Assembly: GCF_900111895.1 (NCBI RefSeq)
Contig: NZ_FOKB01000003.1
Span: 410,869-474,868, forward strand
Length of the DNA stretch: 64,000 nucleotides
Direction: 5' to 3'
Source: Pseudomonas simiae
Lineage (GTDB): Bacteria > Pseudomonadota > Gammaproteobacteria > Pseudomonadales > Pseudomonadaceae
The notes under the pieces are model-generated. The model was given only the letters and a program-made list of their open reading frames with translations, was not told the DNA's origin and did not search any database. How positions within the stretch are numbered: the stretch's first letter is position 1; every line of letters begins with the position of its first letter. Both the position numbers and the translations under genes were made by a program. This document shows positions 46,568 through 55,642 of the stretch, in pieces.

Positions 46568-47992
46568 ATGACCCTGTACATGAACCTCGCCGAGTTGCTG
46601 GGCACCCGCATCGAACAGGGCTTCTATCGCCCCGGTGATCGTTTGCCTTCTGTACGGGCCTTGAGCGTGGAACATGGGGTCAGCCTGAGCACCGTGCAGC
46701 AGGCCTATCGATTGCTGGAAGACAACGGCCTGGCGATGCCCAAGCCAAAATCCGGCTATTTCGTGCCGGTAGGTCGCGAGCTGCCGGCCCTGCCCGAGGT
46801 CGGCCGTCCGGCACAGCGGCCCGTGGAAATCTCCCAGTGGGATCAGGTGCTGGAGTTGATTCGCGCAGTTCCGCGCAAGGATGTCATACAGATGGGCCGA
46901 GGCATGCCGGATGTATTGTCGCCGACCATCAAGCCCCTGCTGCGCAGCCTGGCCCGCGTGAGTCGCCGCCAGGATCTACCGGGCCTGTATTACGACAACA
47001 TCCTCGGCTGTGTGGAATTGCGCGAGCAAATCGCCCGTCTCTCCTTGGACTCCGGCTGCCAGCTGACGGCCGAGGACATCGTGATCACCACCGGTTGCCA
47101 TGAGGCACTGTCCGCCAGCATCCATGCGATCTGCGAGCCAGGCGACATTGTCGCGGTGGATTCGCCGAGCTTTCACGGCGCCATGCAGACCCTCAAGGGC
47201 CTGGGCATGAAAGCCCTGGAAATCCCCACCGACCCGATCACCGGCATCAGCCTTGAAGCCCTGGAATTGGCGCTGGAACAGTGGCCGATCAAGGTCATCC
47301 AGCTGACCCCCAACTGCAACAACCCCTTGGGCTACATCATGCCCGAGGCGCGCAAAAAGGCGCTGCTGACCCTGGCGCAGCGCTTTGACGTGGCGATCAT
47401 CGAAGACGATGTGTATGGCGAGCTGGCCTACAGCTACCCGCGCCCGCGCACCATCAAGTCCTTCGACGAAGACGGCCGTGTATTGCTGTGCAGTTCATTC
47501 TCGAAAACCCTGGCACCGGGTTTGCGCATCGGTTGGGTCGCACCGGGCCGATACCTGGAACGGGTGCTGCACATGAAATACATCAGCACCGGCTGCACCG
47601 CAACCCAACCGCAGATCGCGATTGCCGAATTCCTGAAAGGTGGTCACTTCGAACCGCATTTGCGGCGGATGCGTACCCAATACCAGCGTAATCGTGACTT
47701 GATGATCGACTGGGTCAGCCGCTACTTCCCTACCGGCACCCGCGCCAGCAGGCCCCAGGGTAGTTTCATGCTCTGGATCGAGCTGCCGGAAGGCTTTGAT
47801 ACGCTCAAGCTCAACCGTGTGTTGGTAGAGCAAGGCGTGCAGGTGGCCGTCGGCAGCATCTTTTCGGCGTCGGGCAAATACCGGAACTGCCTGCGCATGA
47901 ACTACGCTGCCAAGCCAACGCCGCAGATTGAAGAAGCCGTACGCAAGGTGGGTGCTGCCGCAATCAAGATGCTGGCCGAGGCGGCCGACTGA
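46568..47992 (+). CDS. MocR-type regulator: GntR DNA-binding domain fused to aminotransferase-like domain
   Basis: The 474-residue protein has a GntR winged helix (1-75: LLGTRIEQGFYRPGDRLPSV, SLSTVQQAYRLLEDNGLAM) and a fold I aminotransferase domain (about 100-474) with the PLP lysine in SSFSKTLAPGLRIGW. MocR proteins use PLP to sense amino acids or amines. Neighbouring genes point to an amine or amino-acid signal, but the targets are unknown. Divergent from the DUF1127 gene, with repeats between. Confidence 0.94.
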   Translation: MTLYMNLAELLGTRIEQGFYRPGDRLPSVRALSVEHGVSLSTVQQAYRLLEDNGLAMPKPKSGYFVPVGRELPALPEVGRPAQRPVEISQWDQVLELIRAVPRKDVIQMGRGMPDVLSPTIKPLLRSLARVSRRQDLPGLYYDNILGCVELREQIARLSLDSGCQLTAEDIVITTGCHEALSASIHAICEPGDIVAVDSPSFHGAMQTLKGLGMKALEIPTDPITGISLEALELALEQWPIKVIQLTPNCNNPLGYIMPEARKKALLTLAQRFDVAIIEDDVYGELAYSYPRPRTIKSFDEDGRVLLCSSFSKTLAPGLRIGWVAPGRYLERVLHMKYISTGCTATQPQIAIAEFLKGGHFEPHLRRMRTQYQRNRDLMIDWVSRYFPTGTRASRPQGSFMLWIELPEGFDTLKLNRVLVEQGVQVAVGSIFSASGKYRNCLRMNYAAKPTPQIEEAVRKVGAAAIKMLAEAAD

Positions 47993-48054
47993 CCTTTTGC
48001 AGGAATTTGCCGTCACATGCCGACAACCGCCCTGATCTGGAAGCAACTCCCTTG

Positions 48055-49623
48055 ATGATTCAACGGCTATTACCGTTTTTCCTGCTGGGAGCCCTGGCCC
48101 TGGGCGGCTGCGCAACGGTGAGCACACCGCGCATCCCCAGCGACGCCCTGCCCGCCGCACAATCATCGTTCGGCCGCTCGATCCAGGCGCAGGCGGCGCC
48201 GTATCAAGGCCGCTCCGGCTTTCGCCTGCTGCCCAATAGCAGCGAGGCTTTCATGGCCCGCGCCGAACTGATCCGCAACGCCCAGATCAGCCTCGATCTG
48301 CAGTACTACATTGTGCATGACGGCATCAGTACGCGCATGTTGGTGGACGAACTGCTCAAGGCTGCTGACCGTGGCGTGCGCGTGCGCATCCTGCTGGACG
48401 ACACCACCAGCGACGGCCTCGACCAGATCATCGCCACCCTCGCCGCCCATCCCAAGATCGAGATCCGCCTGTTCAACCCCTTGCACCTGGGCCGCAGCAC
48501 GGGTGCCACACGGGCCATGGGACGGCTGTTCAACCTGTCGCTGCAGCATCGGCGCATGCACAACAAGCTGTGGCTGGCGGACAACAGCGTGGCGATCGTC
48601 GGCGGACGCAATCTGGGGGATGAGTATTTCGACGCTGAGCCCAACCTGAACTTCACCGATATCGACATGCTCAGCGTGGGGCCCGTCGCCGAGCAGCTTG
48701 GTCATAGTTTCGACCAATACTGGAACAGCGCCCTGAGCAAGCCGATCGATGACTTTGTCGCCAGTATGCCCTCCAAAAGCGACCTGGCCGCCGCGCGTGT
48801 GCGCCTGGAAGCGTCCCTGGCCGAATCGCGCCAGCAGAACCACGCGTTGTACAACCGCTTGCGCACCTACCAGACCCAACCGCGCATGGACACCTGGCGC
48901 CGCGAGCTGATCTGGGCCTGGAACCAGGCATTGTGGGACGCGCCGAGCAAGGTGCTGGCCAAGGCCGACCCGGATCCTCGGTTGTTGCTCACCACCCAAC
49001 TGGCACCGGAGCTGGAAGGGGTCAATCATGAGCTGATAATGATCTCGGCGTACTTCGTGCCAGGGCAACCCGGCCTGGTGTACCTGACCGGGCGCGCCGA
49101 TGCCGGTGTGTCGGTGAGCCTGCTGACCAACTCCCTGGAAGCCACCGACGTGCCTGCCGTGCACGGCGGTTATGCGCCCTATCGCAAGGCGCTGCTGGAG
49201 CACGGCGTGAAACTCTACGAGCTGCGCCGCCAACCGGGCGACCCCAGTGGCGGCAGCGGCCCACACCTGTTTCGCCGAGGCACCTTCAGGGGCTCCGATT
49301 CGAGCCTGCACAGCAAGGCGATGATCTTTGATCGCGAGAAGTCGTTTATTGGTTCATTCAACTTCGACCCGCGCTCGGTGCTGTGGAATACCGAAGTGGG
49401 TGTGCTGGTCGACAGCCCTGAGCTGGCAGAACATGTGCGCAACCTGGCGCTGCAAGGCATGGCGCCGCCCTTGAGCTACGAGGCGAAGCTGCAGGACGGC
49501 CAAGTCGTGTGGGTGACCGAAGATAACGGCCAACTGCACACCTTGACCCGCGAGCCTGGCAGTTGGTGGCGACGGTTCAATGCCTGGTTTGCCACCTCAG
49601 TAGGCCTGGAACGCTTGCTGTAG
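48055..49623 (+). CDS. Phospholipase-D-family lipoprotein (cardiolipin synthase-like, ClsC/YmdC type)
   Basis: The 522-residue protein starts MIQRLLPFFLLGALALGGCA with a lipobox (LGGC), so it is a lipoprotein. Two HxK(x)4D motifs are present: HNKLWLADNSVAIVGG (about residue 169) and HSKAMIFDREKSFIGSFNFD (about residue 419). This is the phospholipase D / cardiolipin synthase C family, which can make cardiolipin from phosphatidylglycerol plus phosphatidylethanolamine. ATG 48055 gives the lipobox; the longer frame from 48007 does not. The stop codon is formed by the first bases of a REP palindrome. Confidence 0.9.
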   Translation: MIQRLLPFFLLGALALGGCATVSTPRIPSDALPAAQSSFGRSIQAQAAPYQGRSGFRLLPNSSEAFMARAELIRNAQISLDLQYYIVHDGISTRMLVDELLKAADRGVRVRILLDDTTSDGLDQIIATLAAHPKIEIRLFNPLHLGRSTGATRAMGRLFNLSLQHRRMHNKLWLADNSVAIVGGRNLGDEYFDAEPNLNFTDIDMLSVGPVAEQLGHSFDQYWNSALSKPIDDFVASMPSKSDLAAARVRLEASLAESRQQNHALYNRLRTYQTQPRMDTWRRELIWAWNQALWDAPSKVLAKADPDPRLLLTTQLAPELEGVNHELIMISAYFVPGQPGLVYLTGRADAGVSVSLLTNSLEATDVPAVHGGYAPYRKALLEHGVKLYELRRQPGDPSGGSGPHLFRRGTFRGSDSSLHSKAMIFDREKSFIGSFNFDPRSVLWNTEVGVLVDSPELAEHVRNLALQGMAPPLSYEAKLQDGQVVWVTEDNGQLHTLTREPGSWWRRFNAWFATSVGLERLL

Positions 49624-49716
49624 GAGCGAGCTTGCTCGCGAAAAACGTTAACGATAACGCGTGCCGCCTGGTTTAACGCGGCGTCCTTGAGTTCTTCGCG
49701 AGCAAACTCGCTCCTA
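49621..49716. repeat. REP palindrome whose ends form both flanking stop codons
   Basis: TAGGAGCGAGCTTGCTCGCG(AA) at the left and TTCGCGAGCAAACTCGCTCC(TA) at the right are mirror arms (one mismatch), spacer about 52 bases. The left TAG (49621-49623) is the stop of the PLD-family gene and the right CTA (49714-49716) is the stop of the convergent MFS gene. The arms are a variant of the main REP family (GAGCGAGC instead of GAGCGGGC). Confidence 0.92.
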
Positions 49717-50856
49717 CACCGGTTGTGCCGCTCCGAATGCGCCTTGGCGCAGCAACAACAGCACCAGGCCCAGCGCACCGGCCGCCATCAGCAACGGCAA
49801 CGCATGCCCGCTGATCCACTGGCTGCCAGCGCCGGCCACCAGCGGACCGATCAGGCAACCGATCCCCCACAACTGCGCCACATGGGCATTGGCGCGTACC
49901 AGTGCATCGTCACGGTAGCGCTCGCCGATCAGGATCAACGACAGGGTGAACAACCCTCCGGCACTCGCGCCGAACACCACCCAGACCGGCCAGATCAGCG
50001 GCGTGTGCATCAGCAGTGGAATCGCCAGGCTCGACACCAGTAACAGCACCGCACAACTCAGGAACAGCGTACGTCGCGGCAGGTAGTCGGCCAATGCGCC
50101 AATAGGCAATTGCAGCAGCGCATCGCCGACCACTACGGTGCTGACCATGGCCAGGGCCATCTCGGCGGTGAAGCCCTGCTGCAGGCAATACACCGGCAAC
50201 AGCGTCAGAATCATCGCCTCGAACGCGGCGAATAACGCCACCGCCCAGGCAATCGCGGGCAGGCTCAGGCAGAAGCGCCAGAGGTCGGCGAAGGTCACGC
50301 TGAAGGACTCGGCGGTGGGCGCGCCGGAGCGGCCCAGCAACAGGAATGGCGCCACTACCAACAAGCCCACGCCGACCCAGAAGCCGTAGTCTTGGCCTGT
50401 GCCGATCAGGCCCAGCAGCAACGGACCCGACAGCTGGCTCAAGGCATAGCTGCAGCCATACAGCGCCACCAGCCGTCCGCGCCACTGCTCCACCACCAAC
50501 TGGTTGATCCAGCTTTCGCCCAAGATGAATACGATGGTCAGGATCACGCCGATCATCAGGCGCAATACCAACCACACCGGGTAGCTGGGCAGGATCGCCA
50601 GCAAGCCGATGGACACCGCGCCCGCCCACAGGCACAGGCGCATGAGGTTGGCGGTGCCGAGCCATGAGGCCATGCGACTGGAGACCTTCGCGCCCAGCAG
50701 TACGCCAAAGGCCGGCATCGCTGCCATCACGCCGATTGCGAAACTGCCGTAGCCCCAGCTTTCGAGGCGCAGGGACACCAGCGGCATGCTGACGCCCAGG
50801 GCCAGGCCGACACTGAGCACCGAAGCCAGGACTGCGAAATAAGTCGCCCAACGCAT
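49714..50856 (-). CDS. Major facilitator superfamily transporter (sugar efflux/YcaD-like)
   Basis: The 380-residue protein has twelve membrane segments, with FILGESWINQLVVEQWRGRL resembling the YcaD/UMF2 group of MFS permeases. Substrate unknown. ATG 50856 follows GGAG and starts MRWATYFAVLASVLSVGLAL; the frame upstream to 50958 runs through a REP element and was rejected. Same strand as the aldehyde dehydrogenase gene, but a REP element separates them. Confidence 0.88.
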   Translation of the reverse strand: MRWATYFAVLASVLSVGLALGVSMPLVSLRLESWGYGSFAIGVMAAMPAFGVLLGAKVSSRMASWLGTANLMRLCLWAGAVSIGLLAILPSYPVWLVLRLMIGVILTIVFILGESWINQLVVEQWRGRLVALYGCSYALSQLSGPLLLGLIGTGQDYGFWVGVGLLVVAPFLLLGRSGAPTAESFSVTFADLWRFCLSLPAIAWAVALFAAFEAMILTLLPVYCLQQGFTAEMALAMVSTVVVGDALLQLPIGALADYLPRRTLFLSCAVLLLVSSLAIPLLMHTPLIWPVWVVFGASAGGLFTLSLILIGERYRDDALVRANAHVAQLWGIGCLIGPLVAGAGSQWISGHALPLLMAAGALGLVLLLLRQGAFGAAQPV

Positions 50857-50898
50857 TTCCACGCTCCTGTGGATAATTCTTGAGGTCATGCAAAACAG

Positions 50899-50988
50899 TG
50901 TGGGAGCGGGCTTGCTCGCGAAAACGGTTGCACATTCAACATTGATGTCGACTGTCATACCGCTTTCGCGAGCAAGCCCGCTCCCACA
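50899..50988. repeat. REP palindrome pair (REPIN-like) between kauB and the MFS gene
   Basis: TGTGGGAGCGGGCTTGCTCG(CGAAA) is mirrored by TTTCGCGAGCAAGCCCGCTC(CCACA), spacer about 40 bases. Same arms as the elements at 37540 and 60801. Confidence 0.9.
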
Positions 50989-51006
50989 TTTGGACTGCGG
51001 TGTTGC

Positions 51007-52500
51007 TTAGAGCTTGATCCAGGTCGCCTTCAGCTCGGTGTACTTGTCGAACGCATGCAACGACTTGTCGCGACCGTTGCCCGATTGCTTGAAGCCACCG
51101 AACGGCGCGGTCATGTCGCCGCCGTCATACTGGTTGACCCACACACTACCGGCGCGCAGGGCCTTGGCGGTGAGGTGCGCCTTGGAGATATCGGCTGTCC
51201 ACACGGCTGCGGCCAGGCCGTAGATGGTGTCGTTGGCGATGGCGACAGCTTCTTCGGCGCTGTCGAAGGTGATCACCGACAGGACGGGGCCAAAAATCTC
51301 TTCCTTGGCGATCTTCATGGCGTTGGTCACACCATCGAAAATCGTCGGTTCGACATAAGTGCCACCGGTTTCTTCCAGGGTGCGCTTGCCACCGGCGACC
51401 AACTTGGCGCCATCGGCATGGCCGGCTTCGATGTACGAGAGCACGGTGTTCATTTGCTGGGTGTCCACCAGCGCGCCCACATTGGTTGCCGGGTCCAGTG
51501 GGTTGCCGGGCTTCCAGCCCTTGAGGGCCTCGATCACCAATGGCAGGAATTTATCCTTGATGGAGCGTTCCACCAGCAGGCGGGAACCTGCGGTGCAGAC
51601 CTCGCCCTGGTTGAAGGCAATGGCACCGGCGGCGGATTCGGCGGCGGCTTGCAGGTCAGGCGCGTCGGCAAACACGATGTTCGGGCTCTTGCCGCCAGCT
51701 TCCAGCCACACACGCTTCATGTTCGATTCACCGGAGCGGATCAACAGTTGCTTGGCGATCTTGGTGGAACCGGTGAACACCAGGGTGTCGACGTCCATGT
51801 GCAGCGCCAGCGCGTTGCCGACGGTGTGACCGTAGCCCGGCAGCACGTTGAACACGCCTTTTGGAATACCGGCTTCAACGGCCAGGGCCGCGATACGGAT
51901 GGCCGTCAGCGGGGATTTTTCGGACGGCTTGAGGATCACCGAGTTACCAGTGGACAGCGCCGGGCCGAGTTTCCAGCAGGCCATCATCAACGGGAAGTTC
52001 CACGGCACGATAGCGCCAACCACGCCAACGGGTTCGCGGGTCACGAGGCCCAGTTGGTCGTGTGGGGTCGCGGCGACTTCGTCGTAGATCTTGTCGATGG
52101 CCTCTCCGCTCCAGCTCAGGGCATTGGCCGCGCCGGGTACGTCGATGTTCAGGGAGTCGCTGATCGGCTTGCCCATGTCCAGGGTTTCGAGCAGCGCCAG
52201 CTCTTCGGCATTGGCCTTGAGCAACGCGGCGAAACGGAGCATGGCGGACTTGCGTTTGGCCGGCGCCAGGCGCGACCACACACCGGAATTGAAGGTGGCG
52301 CGGGCGTTTTCCACGGCGCGCTGGGCGTCGGCCGCGTCACAGCTGGCAACAGTGGCCAGCAGGCGGCCATCGACCGGGCTGATACATTCGAAGGTGTCAC
52401 CGGATACGGCGGCGGTGTACTCGCCATTGATATAGGCACGGCCCTCGATCTTCAGATCCTTGGCGCGTTGTTCCCAGTCGGCACGGGTCAGGGTGGTCAT
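51007..52500 (-). CDS. kauB: Aldehyde dehydrogenase, KauB/PauC/PuuC-like
   Basis: The 497-residue NAD(P)-dependent enzyme has the nucleotide-binding GNSVILKPSEKSPLTAIRIA, general-base Glu in LEAGGKSPNIVFADA and the catalytic Cys in FNQGEVCTAGSRLLVERS. P. aeruginosa KauB/PauC, in the same position, oxidises gamma-glutamylaminobutyraldehyde and 4-guanidinobutyraldehyde from polyamine and arginine breakdown. ATG 52500 begins MTTLTRADWEQRAKDLKIEG. Confidence 0.92.
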   Translation of the reverse strand: MTTLTRADWEQRAKDLKIEGRAYINGEYTAAVSGDTFECISPVDGRLLATVASCDAADAQRAVENARATFNSGVWSRLAPAKRKSAMLRFAALLKANAEELALLETLDMGKPISDSLNIDVPGAANALSWSGEAIDKIYDEVAATPHDQLGLVTREPVGVVGAIVPWNFPLMMACWKLGPALSTGNSVILKPSEKSPLTAIRIAALAVEAGIPKGVFNVLPGYGHTVGNALALHMDVDTLVFTGSTKIAKQLLIRSGESNMKRVWLEAGGKSPNIVFADAPDLQAAAESAAGAIAFNQGEVCTAGSRLLVERSIKDKFLPLVIEALKGWKPGNPLDPATNVGALVDTQQMNTVLSYIEAGHADGAKLVAGGKRTLEETGGTYVEPTIFDGVTNAMKIAKEEIFGPVLSVITFDSAEEAVAIANDTIYGLAAAVWTADISKAHLTAKALRAGSVWVNQYDGGDMTAPFGGFKQSGNGRDKSLHAFDKYTELKATWIKL

Positions 52501-52730
52501 GCGAGTGTCCTCCTCTTATTGAATACAAGGGCCGGGCGGTGTCCCCCGGCAGCCTCAAAGAATTCTTGCCCGGCCAGCCTGCTGTTCGGCTCAAGGCAGC
52601 TGCCACCCTAAACCAGCGGCTGGGGATGTTTCAATATATTTGACATAACCCCGGCAAACGCCCTTGCGATGTTCATTTTAATAAACATAGACTTTGGGTT
52701 CTCCAACCGCAGGCCAGACGGGACACGCAC

Positions 52731-53093
52731 ATGAGCATCCAGGACATCGTCGACTTCAGCCAAGCCAGCACCGCCCCAGAACGCTACCGCCCCGCTGCCG
52801 AAAAAATCCTCAAGGGCGATCCCGAGCAAACGATCTATAACCACTACAACAGCCCGTGCGGACAGATGAGTGCCGGCGTGTGGGAAGGTGAAGTCGGGCA
52901 GTGGAAGGTCAACTACACCGAACACGAATACTGCGAGATTGTGCAGGGCGTGTCCGTGCTACGTGATGCCGACGGCAATGCCAAGACCTTGCGCGCCGGC
53001 GACCGTTTCGTGATCCCCGCCGGCTTCAGCGGTACCTGGGAAGTGCTGGAGCCTTGCCGCAAGATCTACGTGGTGTTCGAGCAGAAAGCCTGA
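52731..53093 (+). CDS. Cupin-domain protein (cupin_3/DUF861 type)
   Basis: The 120-residue protein has a single cupin barrel: VNYTEHEYCEIVQGVSVLRD, LRAGDRFVIPAGFSGTWEVL. This ureidoglycolate-hydrolase-like type usually lacks a full metal-binding triad. Function unknown; it is divergent from kauB across 230 bases, so a link to amine catabolism is possible but unproven. Confidence 0.9.
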   Translation: MSIQDIVDFSQASTAPERYRPAAEKILKGDPEQTIYNHYNSPCGQMSAGVWEGEVGQWKVNYTEHEYCEIVQGVSVLRDADGNAKTLRAGDRFVIPAGFSGTWEVLEPCRKIYVVFEQKA

Positions 53094-53108
53094 CGGCAAA
53101 TCGCAGGC

Positions 53109-53145
53109 AAAAAAAAGCCCGAATCGTGAGATACGGGCTTTTTTT
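53109..53145. terminator. Bidirectional terminator between the cupin gene and rpmG
   Basis: AAAAAAAAGCCCG-AATCGTGAGATA-CGGGCTTTTTTT, with A and T runs on both sides. Confidence 0.88.
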
Positions 53146-53163
53146 CACAAGGAGGAAAATCAA

Positions 53164-53319
53164 TTACTTGATTTTGCCTTCTTTGTAGATCACGTGCTTG
53201 CGAACGCGCGGGTCGAACATTTTCTTTTCGAGCTTGTCCGGGGTAGTACGCTTGTTCTTGTCGGTAGTGTAGAAGTGACCAGTACCGGCGCTAGAGATCA
53301 TTCGAATCAATTCACGCAT
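53164..53319 (-). CDS. rpmG: 50S ribosomal protein L33
   Basis: The 51-residue protein begins [20 protein letters not shown] and ends [16 protein letters not shown], matching L33. It lacks the zinc-binding cysteines, the C-minus form. It follows rpmB after 11 bases and is terminated by the stem at 53109. Confidence 0.97.
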   Translation of the reverse strand: MRELIRMISSAGTGHFYTTDKNKRTTPDKLEKKMFDPRVRKHVIYKEGKIK

Positions 53320-53330
53320 GATATAGCTCC

Positions 53331-53564
53331 TTAGATTGTGCCAGCGCGGCGCAATTCAGCCAGCACGACAGTGATGCCACGCTTGTCGATGATGCGCATG
53401 CCTTTAGCAGATACGCGCAGACGGACGAAACGTTTCTCTTCTTCAACCCAGAAGCGGTGATGCTGCAGGTTCGGCAGGAAACGACGACGGGTTTTGTTAT
53501 TTGCGTGGGAAATGTTATTCCCAGTCACCGGACCCTTACCGGTAACTTGACAGACTCTCGACAT
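53331..53564 (-). CDS. rpmB: 50S ribosomal protein L28
   Basis: The 77-residue protein [20 protein letters not shown] ... [19 protein letters not shown] is L28, of the normal length for proteobacteria. It precedes rpmG in the same operon; a consensus promoter and two hairpins lie upstream (53590-53742). Confidence 0.98.
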   Translation of the reverse strand: MSRVCQVTGKGPVTGNNISHANNKTRRRFLPNLQHHRFWVEEEKRFVRLRVSAKGMRIIDKRGITVVLAELRRAGTI

Positions 53565-53589
53565 GCCTCAGCCCTCTAAAACCACATGC

Positions 53590-53643
53590 CCAACCCGGCA
53601 TGGGTTGGCCGCTTAATCTCTCAGTCATTTGGCGCCAGGCGCC
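53590..53643 (-). promoter_or_regulatory. Two leader hairpins upstream of rpmB
   Basis: CCAACCC-GGCAT-GGGTTGG (53590-53608) and GGCGCC-A-GGCGCC (53631-53643) are inverted repeats in the predicted rpmB leader of roughly 140 bases. They could be sites for ribosomal-protein autoregulation; function is inferred. Confidence 0.45.
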
Positions 53644-53713
53644 GCGTTTCTTTAGGGTCTTACCGGCTACACCTACAAGCGAAGGAACCGGGCCCCTAGA
53701 AAAGAGCGCTGCT

Positions 53714-53742
53714 TTATACCAGAAAGACCCCAGTGCAACAAC
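53714..53742 (-). promoter_or_regulatory. Sigma-70 promoter of rpmB-rpmG
   Basis: Minus strand: -35 TTGTTG (53742-53737), 17-base spacer, -10 TATAAA (53719-53714). Spacing is ideal; the leader to ATG 53564 is about 140 bases. Confidence 0.65.
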
Positions 53743-54022
53743 AGCCCGAGTGTTTTTACTGGCGTAAATCTTGGCGGCAGACGCCTGAACCGTTGCCAGG
53801 AGGGGCCGCTGTCACAGCCGACCGCTCGTCGCACAGAATGATTTACAGCGCTCGCGGGCACGGTGAAGTGCACGACAAAACGCGCTGAGGTGCCATCAAA
53901 ACAGTATTTGGGGCAAAAGCACAGGCAAAAATGGGCTAGTCATTTACCAATCAGACCACTACGGTAGGACTTTTCCAGACTGCACTCGCAGATGGGCCTT
54001 CGATCTGCAAAGGAAACCGAAC

Positions 54023-55615
54023 ATGCGCCTCGCTGCCCTACCGCTATTGCTCGCCCCTCTCTTTATCGCGCCGCTGGCCTCTGCCGCCAGCAACTTGAGC
54101 GTCTGCACCGAGGCCAGCCCCGAAGGGTTCGATGTGGTGCAATACAACTCGCTGACCACCACCAACGCCTCGGCCGACGTGCTGATGAACCGCCTGGTGG
54201 ACTACGATGCGGCGAGCGGCAAACTGGTGCCCAGCCTGGCGGACAGCTGGGAAGTTTCGCCGGATGGCCTGACCTATACCTTCAAGCTGCACCCGGATGT
54301 GAAATTCCATCGCACCGAGTACTTCACACCAAGCCGCACCCTGACCGCCGAAGATGTGCGCTTCAGCTTCGAGCGCATGCTCGACCCCGCGAACCCATGG
54401 CACAAGATCGCCCAGAGCGGCTTCCCCCACGCGCAGTCGCTGCAACTGCCGACGCTGGTCAAGAAAATCGACGCCCTCGACCCGCTGACCGTGCGCTTCA
54501 CTTTGGATCACGCCGACTCCACCTTCCTCGCCGCCCTGAGCATGGGCTTTGCCTCGATCTACCCGGCGGAATACGCCGAAAAACTGCTCAAGGCCGGCAC
54601 CCCGGAAAAGCTCAACAGCCAGCCGATCGGCACCGGGCCGTTCATCTTCAGCCGCTTCCAGAAAGATGCCGTGGTGCGCTACAAGGCCAACCCGAACTAC
54701 TTCGCCGGCAAACCGCCTGTGGATAACTTGATCTTCGCCATCACCCCGGACGCCAATGTGCGCCTGCAGAAACTGCATCGCGACGAATGCCAGATCGCCC
54801 TGTCACCCAAGCCGCTGGATGTGGGCGAAGCCGAAAAAGACCCGGCGCTCAAGGTGGAGAAAACGGCGGCCTTCATGACCGCCTTCTTGGCCATCAACAG
54901 CCAGCACCCGCCTCTCGACAAGCCAGAAGTGCGCCAGGCGATCAACCTGGCGTTCGACAAGGGCAGCTACCTCAAGGCCGTATTTGAAGGCACCGCCGAA
55001 GCCGCCAACGGCCCCTACCCGCCCAACACCTGGAGCTACGCCAAGGATCTGCCCGGTTATCCACAGGACCTCGCCAAAGCCAAGGCACTGCTGGACCGCG
55101 CCGGGCTCAAGGACGGTTTCAAGACCACCATCTGGACCCGCCCTACCGGTAGTCTGCTGAACCCCAACCCAAACCTTGGCGCACAGCTGCTGCAGGCTGA
55201 CCTGGCCAAGGTCGGCATCCAGGCCGAGATCCGCGTGATCGAATGGGGCGAGCTGATTCGTCGCGCCAAGGCCGGCGAACACGACCTGCTGTTCATGGGC
55301 TGGGCCGGCGACAACGGCGACCCGGATAACTTCCTGACCCCGCAGTTTTCCTGCGCAGCGGTAAAATCCGGCACCAACTTCGCGCGCTACTGCGACCCTG
55401 CGCTGGACAAACTGATCAGCGCCGGCAAGACCACCAGCGAGCAAGGCGTACGCAGTAAGCTGTACCAGCAGGCCCAGGCGCAGATCCAGCAACAGGCGCT
55501 GTGGTTGCCGCTCGCGCACCCGACGGCGTTTGCCCTGGCTCGCAAGAATGTTGAGGGCTACCAGGTGAGTCCGTTCGGTCGCCAGGATTTCTCGAAAGTC
55601 AGCGTCAAGCCCTGA
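54023..55615 (+). CDS. Periplasmic peptide/dipeptide-binding protein (DppA-like)
   Basis: The 530-residue protein has a signal peptide (MRLAALPLLLAPLFIAPLAS A) and the SBP family 5 fold: SLADSWEVSPDGLTYTFKLH, PIGTGPFIFSRFQKDAVVRY, AFLAINSQHPPLDKPEVRQA. It should bind dipeptides or oligopeptides for an ABC importer; no permease or ATPase gene follows it here. GAAAGGA precedes the ATG. Confidence 0.95.
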   Translation: MRLAALPLLLAPLFIAPLASAASNLSVCTEASPEGFDVVQYNSLTTTNASADVLMNRLVDYDAASGKLVPSLADSWEVSPDGLTYTFKLHPDVKFHRTEYFTPSRTLTAEDVRFSFERMLDPANPWHKIAQSGFPHAQSLQLPTLVKKIDALDPLTVRFTLDHADSTFLAALSMGFASIYPAEYAEKLLKAGTPEKLNSQPIGTGPFIFSRFQKDAVVRYKANPNYFAGKPPVDNLIFAITPDANVRLQKLHRDECQIALSPKPLDVGEAEKDPALKVEKTAAFMTAFLAINSQHPPLDKPEVRQAINLAFDKGSYLKAVFEGTAEAANGPYPPNTWSYAKDLPGYPQDLAKAKALLDRAGLKDGFKTTIWTRPTGSLLNPNPNLGAQLLQADLAKVGIQAEIRVIEWGELIRRAKAGEHDLLFMGWAGDNGDPDNFLTPQFSCAAVKSGTNFARYCDPALDKLISAGKTTSEQGVRSKLYQQAQAQIQQQALWLPLAHPTAFALARKNVEGYQVSPFGRQDFSKVSVKP

Positions 55616-55642
55616 GCACCAGGCCCGTCCCGATGGGGCGGG

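Larger units (their letters stand above)
53565..54022. other. Intergenic region between rpmB and the peptide-binding protein gene
   Basis: The 458 bases hold the rpmBG promoter and leader and an upstream stretch for the plus-strand gene. No gene is supported; the 66-codon minus frame at 53673-53873 spans the promoter. Confidence 0.6.

Noticed and set aside
53673..53873. 66-codon minus frame upstream of rpmB
   Set aside because: It runs through the rpmB promoter and has no ribosome site or family.
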